DNA of 62,647 nt from Mycolicibacterium sp. GF69 (GCF_003284965.1 NZ_QMEW01000032.1:1-62647); one strand, 5' to 3'. Shown: positions 43,048-51,716, numbered from the stretch's first letter. Translations and numbers: made by a program. The notes: generated by a model not told the origin, from the letters alone.

Positions 43048-44205
43048 TCAACGCAAACCCAATCCCCGCGCGATCACGCCGCGCAGCACTTCGTTCGTTC
43101 CGCCCCGCAGCGTGAAACCCGGCCGCTGGTCTGCCGCAGCCGAAACCAGCTCCGTGAACACCGGATCGATATCGCCGTCGTCGAACTGGCCGGCGAACTC
43201 CGCGATATCGCCTTCGGTGGTGGTCCCGAGGACCTTGACGACGGCCGCGGGCACATCGGCCGGCGCGTGTCGCTCGAGCGCACCCGCCAACGCGGTCGAC
43301 ATCTGGTGCAGGCCGGCAATGCGCGCCACCAGTCGCCCGAGGTCAGCGTCGGCGGAGATACGTTGTGACGCCATCTGTTCGGCGCACGACGCGAGCAGCA
43401 CGAACGTCGACAGGAACCGCTCCGGTCCGCTGCGTTCGAAGGCCAGCTCCGAGGTCACCTGCCGCCAGCCGTCGCCGATCGCACCGAACACCATCGCGTC
43501 CGGCACGAACGCCGCGTCGAGGACGACCTCGTTGAAGTGATGCGCGCCGTTCATCGAGACGACGGGCCGGATCTGCACACCCGGCCCGCGCAGGTCGACG
43601 ATGAACTGGCTCAGGCCGGCGTGCCGATTGTCGGGATCCACCGGTGCGGTGCGCGCCAGCGCGATGAACGCGTGTGCGCGGTGCGCCCCGGACGTCCACA
43701 CCTTGGTGCCGGTCAGCTCCCAACCACCCTCGACACGAACCGCTTTCGTGCGCACGCTCGCCAGGTCAGAACCGGAGTCGGGCTCGCTCATCCCGATACC
43801 GAAGAAGCACTCGCCGCGCACGATCTTCGGGAGGAACTCAGCCTTCTGCAGTTCGGTGCCGTACTTCAGCAGCGACGGCACGATCTGCCGATCAGCGATC
43901 CAATGCGCGGCGACTGGCGCGCCGGCCGCCAGCAGTTCCTCGGTCACCACGAAGCGTTCGACGAACGAACGGCCGTGGCCGCCGTACTCTACCGGCACGG
44001 TCATACCCAGCCAGCCTCTGGCGGCGAGCGCGGCCGTGAACTTCTCGTCCCACCCGGTCAGCCAGGCGTCGACCGAGGCGGTGAACGCGCCCGCGGCGCG
44101 CTGCTCGGCCAGGAATGCGCGGACCTCGGCGCGCAACGGGCCCGTGGTCGCCGGCTCGACGGTGGCGGGCGGCACCAGCCGGGGGAGCGACACCTGCGAC
44201 GTCAC
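43048..44205 (-). CDS. Acyl-CoA dehydrogenase
   Basis: 385 residues. Signatures are FFGIGMSEPDSGSDLASVRTKA (substrate/FAD loop), GGWELTGTKVWTSGAHRAHA, and the C-terminal RGGTNEVLRGVIARGLGL. It forms an alpha,beta double bond in an acyl-CoA and passes electrons to ETF. I chose GTG 44205 (TSQVSLPRL), preceded by GGAGGAG; the frame runs open upstream through a 24-bp repeat array into the neighbouring chimera. Its partner follows at 43036, and the two probably form a heteromer. Confidence 0.88.
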   Translation of the reverse strand: MTSQVSLPRLVPPATVEPATTGPLRAEVRAFLAEQRAAGAFTASVDAWLTGWDEKFTAALAARGWLGMTVPVEYGGHGRSFVERFVVTEELLAAGAPVAAHWIADRQIVPSLLKYGTELQKAEFLPKIVRGECFFGIGMSEPDSGSDLASVRTKAVRVEGGWELTGTKVWTSGAHRAHAFIALARTAPVDPDNRHAGLSQFIVDLRGPGVQIRPVVSMNGAHHFNEVVLDAAFVPDAMVFGAIGDGWRQVTSELAFERSGPERFLSTFVLLASCAEQMASQRISADADLGRLVARIAGLHQMSTALAGALERHAPADVPAAVVKVLGTTTEGDIAEFAGQFDDGDIDPVFTELVSAAADQRPGFTLRGGTNEVLRGVIARGLGLR

Positions 44206-44226
44206 CGACTCCTCCACTTCTGTTTC

Positions 44227-44315
44227 ATTGGTGGCTCGCCACCGTGCCTTATTGGTGGCTCGCCACCGTGTTTCTTTGGTGGCTCGCCACGGTGCCTTAT
44301 TGGTGGCTCCGCCAC
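44227..44315. repeat. 24-bp tandem repeat, four units, each a small hairpin
   Basis: Units start at 44227, 44251, 44275 and 44299 (last one partial). The shared core is GGTGGCTCGCCACC, a perfect 6-bp stem with a 2-nt centre. Unit 3 has one arm base changed and unit 4 has one extra C in the centre. The array joins the 5' end of the acyl-CoA dehydrogenase to the 3' end of the chimeric ORF; the ORF's stop codon lies inside unit 3/4. Confidence 0.85.
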
Positions 44316-44635
44316 CGGCTGATCCGCTGCTCGTGCTCGGGGTCGCGGTGAGCCAACGGTTGCATGGCCGCGGCCATGGCCAGCGTCGAATCCAACGAAC
44401 CCACCCGTGATTCTTGCAGCAGGCGCTTGGCCATCCGCAACGCGTGGGCGGGATTCTTCGTGATGCGCTCGGCGAGGGCGTGAGCCTGGGGGAGCAGTTC
44501 ATCGTGCGGAACCACCCGGCTGACCATGCCCCATTCGAGTGCGGTGGCGGGGTCGATCACTTCCATCACATCGCGACCGTCCGGAGTCACCCACTGCCCG
44601 TCGGAGAACAGCGTCTTGCGGGTGTAGTCGTGCAT
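44297..44635 (-). pseudogene. In-frame deletion chimera: aldehyde dehydrogenase start joined to enoyl-CoA hydratase end
   Basis: 112 codons. The first about 31 residues (RKTLFSDGQWVTPDGRD, then MEVIDPAT) look like the beginning of an aldehyde dehydrogenase. From ALEWGMVSRVVPHDELLP to the end (ITKNPAHALRMAKRLLQES) it is the C-terminal part of an enoyl-CoA hydratase. Neither enzyme is complete: the dehydrogenase catalytic domain and the hydratase oxyanion loops are missing. The junction lies near 44540. The ATG at 44635 keeps an AAGGACG ribosome site. It is best explained by a deletion that removed the rest of both genes. Confidence 0.7.
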
Positions 44636-44650
44636 GGACGTCCTTATCGT

Positions 44651-45757
44651 TCAGGGGATGATGCTGGCGCGGACGTCGCGCTTGCCGTCGGCGGCGACGA
44701 ACGCCTCGTTGATGTCGTCGAGCGGATAGTGCGCCGCCGCAAGGCGGTCCAGGGGCAGGCTGTCCTGGTGCTGCTCGAGGAAGGTCAGCGCGCGCGACAG
44801 TACCGCCGGGTCGTAGAGCGAGACGCCGACCATCGTCTTGTTGGCGAAGACGAACCGGGACGGATCGAACTCGAACGTCTTGCCGATGTTGATGTTGCCG
44901 ATCTCCACGTAGCGGCCGAACTGGCCGAGCATCTTGAGCCCCTCGTCGATGGCCGACGGATGGCCGACCACCTCGACGACCACGTCGGCGCCGTGACCGC
45001 CGGTGAGCTTGCGCACGACCTTCGCTCGGTCCTTGTCGGTGACCGCCTCGTTGACGTCGATCACCGCGTCGGCGCCGAACGCCGTCGCCAACTCGAGACG
45101 CTCGGGCACCCCGTCGATCGCGACGACCAGCGCCGCTCCGCGTGCCTTCGCCACCGCCACCGCGTACAAACCGAGCGCACCGGCGCCCTGCACCACGACA
45201 ATCTCCCCGAGTTGCTGGTCGACGCGTTCGAGGCCGTACATCACCTGGGACAGAGCGCAGTTGGCGCCGGAGGCGACGTCGTCGGACACGCCGTCGGGAA
45301 CGGTGTAGACGACTGCGCCGCCGGGCAGCAGGAAGTAGTCGCCGTAGCCGCCGACGAAGTACGGCGGCTCGTCGGCGCGGCCCAGCATGGCCATCTTGAG
45401 ATTCAGGCAGGCATTGCGCCGGCCGATCAGACAGTTGCGGCACCGATGACAACAGAAGAAGTACGGGAACACTACGCGGGTGCCGGGTTCCAGCGGCACG
45501 CCGTTGGAGTCCGCGCTGACGCCGTCGCCGAGAGCCTCGACCACGCCGACCATCTCGTGCCCGAGCACGGTGGGCAACTGACCGCCGAGTCCGCGCGTCG
45601 CGAACGTGCCGTGCCAGGCGTGCAGATCGGATCCGCAGATGTTGGTGCGGGTGACCCTGATCAGGATCTCGCCCGGACCGACCTCCGCCAGGCTCACCGT
45701 CTCGATCTCGAAGGGTTGGCCGGGCGCGTCGAATCGCGCGATACGTCCTTTGAACAC
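44651..45757 (-). CDS. Zinc-dependent alcohol dehydrogenase
   Basis: 368 residues of the MDR family. Catalytic zinc ligands are in NICGSDLHAWHG and GHEMVGVVEALG. The structural zinc lobe is intact, with four cysteines in FCCHRCRNCLIGRRNAC. VQGAGALGLYAVAVAKARGA is the NAD-binding motif. It oxidises an alcohol to a ketone or aldehyde. It lies 9 bp after the acyl-CoA ligase gene on the same strand and 15 bp before the chimera. Confidence 0.92.
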   Translation of the reverse strand: MFKGRIARFDAPGQPFEIETVSLAEVGPGEILIRVTRTNICGSDLHAWHGTFATRGLGGQLPTVLGHEMVGVVEALGDGVSADSNGVPLEPGTRVVFPYFFCCHRCRNCLIGRRNACLNLKMAMLGRADEPPYFVGGYGDYFLLPGGAVVYTVPDGVSDDVASGANCALSQVMYGLERVDQQLGEIVVVQGAGALGLYAVAVAKARGAALVVAIDGVPERLELATAFGADAVIDVNEAVTDKDRAKVVRKLTGGHGADVVVEVVGHPSAIDEGLKMLGQFGRYVEIGNINIGKTFEFDPSRFVFANKTMVGVSLYDPAVLSRALTFLEQHQDSLPLDRLAAAHYPLDDINEAFVAADGKRDVRASIIP

Positions 45758-45766
45758 GTTGTTCCT

Positions 45767-47344
45767 TCAGTGGGTGAGAGATTCGGCGCTGAAGCGCTCG
45801 CGCAGTTCACGTTTGAGCAGTTTGCCGCTCGGGTTCTTGGGCAGGGAGTCGACGAATAAGACCTGCTTGGGCGTCTTGAAGCCGGCCAGATGTTCGCGGC
45901 AGTGGGCGATGACCTCGTCCGCGGTGAGCGTGACGCCGTCACGTGCCACCACCGCCGCCACCACTGTCTCCACCCAGGTCGGGTGCGGCATCCCGAATAC
46001 GGCGGCTTCCTGCACTCCGCTGTGCCGGTAGAGGATCTCTTCGACTTCGCGGCTGGCCACGTTCTCGCCGCCGGTCTTGATCATGTCCTTCTTGCGGTCC
46101 ACCACGTGCAGCAGACCGTGCTCGTCGTAGAAGCCCAGATCGCCGGAGTGGAACCACCCGCCACGGAACGCCTCGGCCGTCTTGGTGGGGTCGTCGAGAT
46201 AGCCCAGCATCAGATGCGGGCTGCGATGGGCGATTTCACCCACCACTCCTGTCGCGACGGGCTGGTCGCACCCATCGAGGATGGTCGTCTCGACGTTGAC
46301 CACCGGCCGTCCGGCCGCTCCGCCGTGGGCCTCCTGCTCGTCGGGCCCGAGCGCGGACGCCAGCGGCGCCAGCTCGGTCTGCCCGTAGAAGTTCCACAAC
46401 CGTAGGTCGGGCAGGCGCTCGCGTATCTCCTTGAGGATCTCGATCGGCATGGCCGAGGCGCCGTAGTAACCCTTACGCAGGCTGGACAGGTCCACCTCGT
46501 CGAAAACGGGGCAGCGCAGCAGGCTGATCCACACCGTCGGCGGCGCGAAGTAGTTGGTCACCCGGTGGCGGGCGATCGTGCGCAGCACCGTCTCCGGATC
46601 GGGCTTGGGCAGAATGATGCTGGTCGCGCCCAGGTAGATGTCGGTGGCGAGGAAGTTGTCGAGTTGCGCGCAATGGTAGAGCGGCAGCGAATGGATCTCG
46701 ACGTCGTCACCCGACATCGAGCCGGCCACGATCGTGCTGATGTATTGCCACATCAGGGTGCGGCTGGTGTGCATCACACTTTTCGGCCGTGACTCGGTGC
46801 CGCTGGTGTACATCAGCCGCAAAAGCTGATCGTCATCGATGTGCGGGGCCGGTGCGGCGGCTGTGGTGGTCAGCCACTGGGCGAAGTCGTGCCAACCCTG
46901 CGGTGCGGGTTGTCCGGCGGGCATCAGAGCGGCCGTCGTACGCACCACTCCGCCCAGCCGCATCGCCTGCTCGGCAGTCGGAATCAGGTCGGCCTCGACG
47001 ATGAACCCGCTGGCCTTGCTGTGGGCGAGCAGGTAGGAGATCTCTTCGGGGGTCAGCATGAAGTTCACCGGGACGAGCACCACCGCCGCGCGGGCTGTCG
47101 CGAACGCCAGTACGGCAAACTGCCAGCAGTTGTGCGCCAACAGCGCCACGCGGTCGCCGGGTGCAAAACCGTTGTCCCGCAATGCTGCCGCTGCTCGGTC
47201 CACCAGATAGTCGAACTCTGCGAACGTCAGGACGACGTCTCCGTCGATGATCGCGACCTTGTCCGGTTGCCTGCGGGCCGACCGGCGCGGGATGTCGCCG
47301 AGCGAATGGCTGCGCGCCTGGGCTACCACGGTGTCCAGTTGCAT
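45767..47344 (-). CDS. Acyl-CoA synthetase (FadD-type, AMP-forming)
   Basis: 525 residues of the adenylate-forming superfamily. The phosphate loop is YTSGTESRPKSVMHTSR (slightly unusual in having ESRPK after the Gly-Thr). Later motifs are WNFYGQTELAP, HSGDLGFYDEHGLLHVVDRKKDMIKTGGENV and the C-terminal lysine motif NPSGKLLKREL. It activates a carboxylic acid as its CoA thioester. It is divergent from the Baeyer-Villiger gene at 47445 and heads a minus-strand set with the ADH and the dehydrogenase pair. Confidence 0.93.
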   Translation of the reverse strand: MQLDTVVAQARSHSLGDIPRRSARRQPDKVAIIDGDVVLTFAEFDYLVDRAAAALRDNGFAPGDRVALLAHNCWQFAVLAFATARAAVVLVPVNFMLTPEEISYLLAHSKASGFIVEADLIPTAEQAMRLGGVVRTTAALMPAGQPAPQGWHDFAQWLTTTAAAPAPHIDDDQLLRLMYTSGTESRPKSVMHTSRTLMWQYISTIVAGSMSGDDVEIHSLPLYHCAQLDNFLATDIYLGATSIILPKPDPETVLRTIARHRVTNYFAPPTVWISLLRCPVFDEVDLSSLRKGYYGASAMPIEILKEIRERLPDLRLWNFYGQTELAPLASALGPDEQEAHGGAAGRPVVNVETTILDGCDQPVATGVVGEIAHRSPHLMLGYLDDPTKTAEAFRGGWFHSGDLGFYDEHGLLHVVDRKKDMIKTGGENVASREVEEILYRHSGVQEAAVFGMPHPTWVETVVAAVVARDGVTLTADEVIAHCREHLAGFKTPKQVLFVDSLPKNPSGKLLKRELRERFSAESLTH

Positions 47345-47383
47345 GAGCGCAGCGTATGGCGGCGGGCACTGTGGGATCGGCTC

Positions 47384-47400
47384 GTGTCCCGCTCAGTAGG
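47384..47400 (+). promoter_or_regulatory. Shared pseudo-palindrome, copy 3
   Basis: GTGTCCCGCTCAGTAGG in the 100-bp divergent region between the acyl-CoA synthetase (start 47344, 39 bp away) and the monooxygenase (start 47445, 44 bp away). It could control both. Confidence 0.45.
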
Positions 47401-47444
47401 CAGGACGGTGTCCGATCGACCCTTTCGCTCCGATACTCGGAGGC

Positions 47445-49358
47445 GTGACTGCTGATGCGCAAACCAGGCCGACGGTTGACCGCGACGAACTGACGGCGCA
47501 TCTGAACGAGGCGGACGCCGGTGTGCTGGTTGCGGTGCTCGCCCAGCTGACGGGCGATCCGTCGGTCGTCGATCGGTACGGACCGAAGATCACCCATGTG
47601 CCCGATCCTCCCGAACGTGCAGGCACCACCGATGCCCAGACCAGGGGAGCGCTCGTCGCGGCCGTCATCGAGGCGATCGACACGCCACGCCCCCCTGAGG
47701 CGCCCGCCCCCGACGATCCGCGGCTGTTCACCCGGTTGCTGCCGGTGGCGCTCGGCTCTGAGGTCGAGGACGAATTCGTCCCGCTGCTGCTCGAACAGGG
47801 CGGCTTCCAGCTTTCTCAACCGACGCTGCCGCGTACGGTCCCAATTCCGGAGACCACGACGGTGGCGATCGTCGGCGCCGGCCTCGCGGGCATCATCACC
47901 GCGCTGGCCGCTGCCGATGCCGGTGTGCGGTACCAGATCTTCGACCGCAACGACGAAGCCGGCGGCACCTGGCTCACCACGAAATATCCCGGGATCGGGG
48001 TCGACACGCCGTCGGCGTACTACTCGCTGTCGCGGGCAGTCAATCCCGACTGGACAAGCTACTACCCGCAGGGCGCGGAGTACCAGAACTACCTGGTCGC
48101 GCTTGTCGACAAGTACGGTCTGCGCGAGCACACCCGGTTCGGTACCGAGGTGGAAGCCCTGTGCTGGGACGACGAGCGCAAGCAATGGCAGATCCACGCG
48201 ATCGACCGCGACGGCAACCGTGACGTCAGCTACGCCACCGTTGTCGTCACTGCCGCGGGTTATCTCAACCGGCCACGCTGGCCCGAGGTTCCCGGCCGAG
48301 ATAGCTTCACGGGCATCAGCATTCACTCGGCCCAGTGGGATCCGTCCCTCGATCTGAGCGGCAAGCGGGTGGCAATCATCGGCGCAGGGTGCACCGCCGT
48401 GCAGATCGTCGACGCCTGCGTGGACGAGGTCGAGCACCTGACGGTCTTCCAACGACAGCCGCACTGGGTGGCCCCGCGCAAGCGGTCGTCTGACGACGTG
48501 CCCGAGTTCCGCCGCTACCTGGGTCGCCACGTGCCCTACTACGCGAACTGGCATCGGCTGAAGTCGTACTGGGCCACCGCCGACAACAATTATCCGGTGA
48601 TCCTGCGGGACCCCGAATGGGCCGAGGAACACCTGTCGATCTCGCCGGCCAACGACGTGCTGCTGCAGATGTGCATGACCTATATTACCGAAACCTTCGG
48701 CGAGGGAACGGAACTGGCGAAGAAGGTCACGCCGGACTTCGCGCCGTACGGAAAGCGGATCATCCGCGACCCCGGCGGCTACTACGCGGCGTTGACACGA
48801 GACCACGTCGACGTTCAGGCCAGCGAACCGGCCGAGGTCAACCAGCGCGGCATCGTCACCCAGGACGGTCGGCAGATCGACCTGGACGTGATCATCTACG
48901 CCACCGGATACCATCTCGACTTCCTGTCCACCCTCGACATCCGCGGCCGCGACGGCCGGACCCTGCGGGCGGAGTGGGGCGACAGCCCGCGTGCCTACCG
49001 CGGCGGCACGGTGCCCGGCTTCCCGAACCTGTTCATCAATTCGGCGCCGAACTACAGTCCCGGTCACGGGGCCGGCGCGAACTTCTCGATGGAAGTGATG
49101 GCGCACTACATCATCGAATGCCTGCAGTTGATGGCATTGCGTGAAGCCGCCACCATGGAGGTGACGCGCGACGCCTACGAGGAGTACGTCGCCGGCATCG
49201 ACGACGCGATGTCGCGGACGGTGTGGTGTCACACTCCGAACGCACACACCTACTACCGGTCCGGTTCGGGCCGTGTCGTGGTGGCCACGCCGTATCGGCT
49301 GGTCGACCTGTGGCACCAGCACCGGGAGCCCGTCGAAGAACACTTCGTGCTGTCATGA
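47445..49358 (+). CDS. Baeyer-Villiger monooxygenase, hydroxyacetophenone-monooxygenase-like
   Basis: 637 residues, longer than usual because of an N-terminal helical extension of about 130 residues, as in 4-hydroxyacetophenone monooxygenase. FAD motif VGAGLAGI (about 144), GGTWLTTKYPGIGVDTPS, the fingerprint FTGISIHSAQWD, the second Rossmann IGAGCTAVQ, and ATGYHLDFLSTLD near the end. It inserts oxygen next to a ketone to make an ester or lactone with NADPH. It starts at GTG 47445, and its stop overlaps the next SDR (ATGA). Confidence 0.93.
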   Translation: MTADAQTRPTVDRDELTAHLNEADAGVLVAVLAQLTGDPSVVDRYGPKITHVPDPPERAGTTDAQTRGALVAAVIEAIDTPRPPEAPAPDDPRLFTRLLPVALGSEVEDEFVPLLLEQGGFQLSQPTLPRTVPIPETTTVAIVGAGLAGIITALAAADAGVRYQIFDRNDEAGGTWLTTKYPGIGVDTPSAYYSLSRAVNPDWTSYYPQGAEYQNYLVALVDKYGLREHTRFGTEVEALCWDDERKQWQIHAIDRDGNRDVSYATVVVTAAGYLNRPRWPEVPGRDSFTGISIHSAQWDPSLDLSGKRVAIIGAGCTAVQIVDACVDEVEHLTVFQRQPHWVAPRKRSSDDVPEFRRYLGRHVPYYANWHRLKSYWATADNNYPVILRDPEWAEEHLSISPANDVLLQMCMTYITETFGEGTELAKKVTPDFAPYGKRIIRDPGGYYAALTRDHVDVQASEPAEVNQRGIVTQDGRQIDLDVIIYATGYHLDFLSTLDIRGRDGRTLRAEWGDSPRAYRGGTVPGFPNLFINSAPNYSPGHGAGANFSMEVMAHYIIECLQLMALREAATMEVTRDAYEEYVAGIDDAMSRTVWCHTPNAHTYYRSGSGRVVVATPYRLVDLWHQHREPVEEHFVLS

Positions 49359-50242
49359 CTGGATTGCTGGAAGGTAGGACGGCGCTCGTCACGGGTAGCA
49401 GCCGCGGTATCGGACGTGCTGTGGCACAACGGCTTGCGGCCGAGGGTGCCACCGTCGCCGTGACGGCGCGTTCGTTCGAACCGTCGGCGTCGGTGCGAGC
49501 CGGTGCCGCCACCGCACTGCCCGGCACGATCGGTGAGACCATCGAGCTCATCGAGCGCAGCGGCGGCAAGGCGGTGGGAATCGCCGCCGACCTGGAAAAC
49601 GCCGAACAACGCGAGCACTTGGTCGCTGCGGTGGTGGAGCGGCTGGGCCGGCTGGACATTCTGGTCAACAACGCCGGCTTCGCCGACTATTCGGTGGTCG
49701 AGCAGATGAGCATGGATACCTTCGACCGCACCGTCGAGCACTACCTGCGGACGCCGTTCGTGCTCACCAAGGCCGCCGTGCCGCACATGCGTAACCTGGG
49801 TGCGGGCTGGATCGTCAACATCGGCTCGGTGACCGGAGTCGCGCCGGTGCGGCCCTACCGCGAGTACAACAAGACGTCCGGCGACGTCATCTACGCGTCG
49901 TGCAAGGCGGCGCTGCACCGGTTCACTCAAGGGCTGGCGGCCGAACTGCTCGACGCCAACATCGCGGTCAACTGCGTCGGACCGTCGTCTGCGATCCGCA
50001 CACCCGGTGCGTCGCAACTGATTCCGGACACGTTCCCGACCGAGCCGGTCGAGTACCTGGCCGAGACGGTGCTGGCGATGTGTCACCGGCCGGCCGCCGA
50101 ACGCACCGGCCTCGTCGCGTTCAGCCTGCACTATCCGTGGTCACAACAACTTCCGGTGCACAGCCTCGACGGTGCCAAACTGCTGCCACCGCTGGAACCT
50201 CCTGCGACGGCGAATCCGAACATCCTGCCCGCGGGCAGGTAG
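49355..50242 (+). CDS. SDR family oxidoreductase
   Basis: 295 residues. TGSSRGIGRAVAQRL, with TARS after the second strand (suggesting NADP), then ILVNNAG and YASCK at the active site. A longer loop (PTGRNF-like insertions are absent; YREYNKTSGDVIYASCK is the local context) precedes the tyrosine. ATG 49355 overlaps the monooxygenase stop, so the two are coupled. It may supply the ketone substrate or reduce the product. Confidence 0.92.
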   Translation: MTGLLEGRTALVTGSSRGIGRAVAQRLAAEGATVAVTARSFEPSASVRAGAATALPGTIGETIELIERSGGKAVGIAADLENAEQREHLVAAVVERLGRLDILVNNAGFADYSVVEQMSMDTFDRTVEHYLRTPFVLTKAAVPHMRNLGAGWIVNIGSVTGVAPVRPYREYNKTSGDVIYASCKAALHRFTQGLAAELLDANIAVNCVGPSSAIRTPGASQLIPDTFPTEPVEYLAETVLAMCHRPAAERTGLVAFSLHYPWSQQLPVHSLDGAKLLPPLEPPATANPNILPAGR

Positions 50243-50263
50243 TAGTCGCCCCGCGCCGTCATT

Positions 50264-50313
50264 TGTGAACCCTGGGCGCAAGTCCGGCCCCACTTTTCCG
50301 CTCAGGGTTCACA
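50264..50313. terminator. Inverted repeat between convergent SDR and SnoaL-like genes
   Basis: Perfect 11-bp arms TGTGAACCCTG (50264-50274) and CAGGGTTCACA (50303-50313) with a 28-nt loop. The right arm overlaps the stop codon of the minus-strand gene. It is the only structure I see in this 66-bp gap. Confidence 0.6.
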
Positions 50314-50749
50314 TTTCGCCGAAGACGCGTTCGAGCGGGCCGACGTGTGCGCGATTGACCTTGATGCGCTCGACGATCCGCCACTGCCCCGAGCGTCGCT
50401 CCCAGCGATCGTGGTAGTCGCCCATGGTGTAGAAGCGTTCCGCGCTGTCGGCGGACAAATGCAGGTCGTGAACGTAGGCCCGCGATACCGCGGTGTCGCC
50501 CGCGACGTCGACGATGACGTTGCCCAGCAAGTGCTGGGTCGGCCCGCACGCGTCGAGATAGCTTCGAATGAGCGTGACAATGGCGGCGCTGCCGACGAGC
50601 GGTCCCGTTCCGAGGTCACCCGTCGCGTCGTCGGCGAACACTTCGGCGACACCTGTCCAGTCGTGGTCGTCCATCGCCCGCGCCGCGAGGTAGAGCGCGC
50701 GGGCGATGTCGCGTTCGTCGAGAAGACGCTGCAGCACGTCGGAATTCAT
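50309..50749 (-). CDS. SnoaL-like / NTF2-fold protein
   Basis: 146 residues. ARALYLAARAMDDHDWTGVAEVFADDATGD is the N-terminal helix and first strand of the SnoaL-like fold, and LLGNVIVDVAGDTAVSRAYVH the central sheet. It may act as an isomerase, hydratase or binding protein. ATG 50749 overlaps the previous stop (ATGA), making it the third gene of a minus-strand operon from 51716. Confidence 0.85.
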   Translation of the reverse strand: MNSDVLQRLLDERDIARALYLAARAMDDHDWTGVAEVFADDATGDLGTGPLVGSAAIVTLIRSYLDACGPTQHLLGNVIVDVAGDTAVSRAYVHDLHLSADSAERFYTMGDYHDRWERRSGQWRIVERIKVNRAHVGPLERVFGEM

Positions 50750-51375
50750 GCATCACTCCGAAGATCGGCAAAGCTGTGGCATACGCGGTCGCGGACGATG
50801 ACCTCGGGGCATTCCGGGTCGAACCAGCGGTCGACGTAGGCCCAGTGGATCGGATGCATCAGATACGGACCCATCAATCCCTCGACATCGCGGAACTCCT
50901 GCTCGAACACATGCGTCCACGGCGAGCTCCCGACCGCCGACTCGACGCGGCTCAGCTGCCACGTGCGGATCGACGTGACGTAGCGGGGGAGCAGCCGCAG
51001 ATCGTCTTCGAACCGTGCGACGGTTGCCTCGTCGGTGCCGGGTTGCACCCGCAGCAGCAGCGTCCGGTAGACGGTGCCCCGCTCCTGCGACGCGGTGACC
51101 GGACTGCCGGTGTAGGTGGCGCCGTTGACCCGCTGAACGGCCGGATCTGCGAGCACCGAGTCGAAAGCGGAAGCAGCGGAGTCCCATTGAGCACGCGCGT
51201 CGAACCGCAGATGCATGAGAAGGTCGCCGCCGTTGCGGGTGCCGGGCAGTGTCGGCTGAACCAGTGCCCGCTCGGCACCGCAGGCGGCCGCCGCGTCGCG
51301 CAGTTGCTCCACCAGGCGGTCGCGGGTCGTGTCGTCCGCGGTGTCGATCAGGCGGACGACGCTGAACATGCTCAT
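50746..51375 (-). CDS. EthD-like / dimeric alpha-beta barrel protein
   Basis: 209 residues with an apparent tandem of two ferredoxin-like alpha/beta units: FSVVRLIDTADDTTRDRL at the start and YRTLLLRVQPGTDEATVARFEDDLRLL midway. A segment rich in His and aromatic residues, YLMHPIHWAYVDRWFDPEC, lies near the C-terminus. I cannot name a function. The start at ATG 51375 overlaps the upstream stop by one base (TGATG); the second ATG at 51369 is possible. Confidence 0.75.
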   Translation of the reverse strand: MSMFSVVRLIDTADDTTRDRLVEQLRDAAAACGAERALVQPTLPGTRNGGDLLMHLRFDARAQWDSAASAFDSVLADPAVQRVNGATYTGSPVTASQERGTVYRTLLLRVQPGTDEATVARFEDDLRLLPRYVTSIRTWQLSRVESAVGSSPWTHVFEQEFRDVEGLMGPYLMHPIHWAYVDRWFDPECPEVIVRDRVCHSFADLRSDA

Positions 51376-51716
51376 CACACGCTGCCCAGCCCGTCGACGT
51401 CGTCGGCCGCCGCCGCGACATTGCGGGTTCGCTCCACGATCAGCTCGGCGATACCGTCCCACCACTGCCCGAGCGACGGGTCCGGCCTGCCCTTCCAAGT
51501 CATCTCCCACCAGGCGCGCGGGCTGGGCAGGGTCCAGGTGGCCGTGACGACGTTCGACTGGTCGTCGAACCAGATGGGCGGGCTGACCAGGATCTCACGC
51601 AGCGTCATCCCGCGCTCCCTTGCCCCCGGCGCGTATTCGGCCAGGTAGGTGTCGACGAACTCGCGAGCCCGTCCCGGCTGCGTGACCACGCGGTCGACGA
51701 CATACACGGCGCCCAT
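51375..51716 (-). CDS. Small protein, probable dimeric alpha-beta barrel (NIPSNAP/monooxygenase-like)
   Basis: 113 residues. VYVVDRVVTQPGRAREFVDTYLAEYAPGARERGM has the strand-helix layout of antibiotic-biosynthesis-monooxygenase or NIPSNAP-like proteins, followed by the WEMTWKGRPDP segment rich in Trp. It is the first gene of a three-gene minus-strand operon. ATG 51716 was chosen because the longer frame (to 51806) overlaps the divergent flavoprotein promoter and looks non-coding. Function unknown. Confidence 0.7.
   Translation of the reverse strand: MGAVYVVDRVVTQPGRAREFVDTYLAEYAPGARERGMTLREILVSPPIWFDDQSNVVTATWTLPSPRAWWEMTWKGRPDPSLGQWWDGIAELIVERTRNVAAAADDVDGLGSV

Noticed and set aside
44227..44315. 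CRISPR-like array
   Set aside because: Units are directly adjacent 24-bp copies without spacers and no cas genes are nearby; it is a tandem hairpin repeat.
46833..49343. 836-codon minus-strand frame opposite the HAPMO-like monooxygenase
   Set aside because: Low-complexity Arg/Val/Asp/Gly translation antisense to an enzyme with all expected motifs. The same applies to 14850-16331 and 21423-22394.
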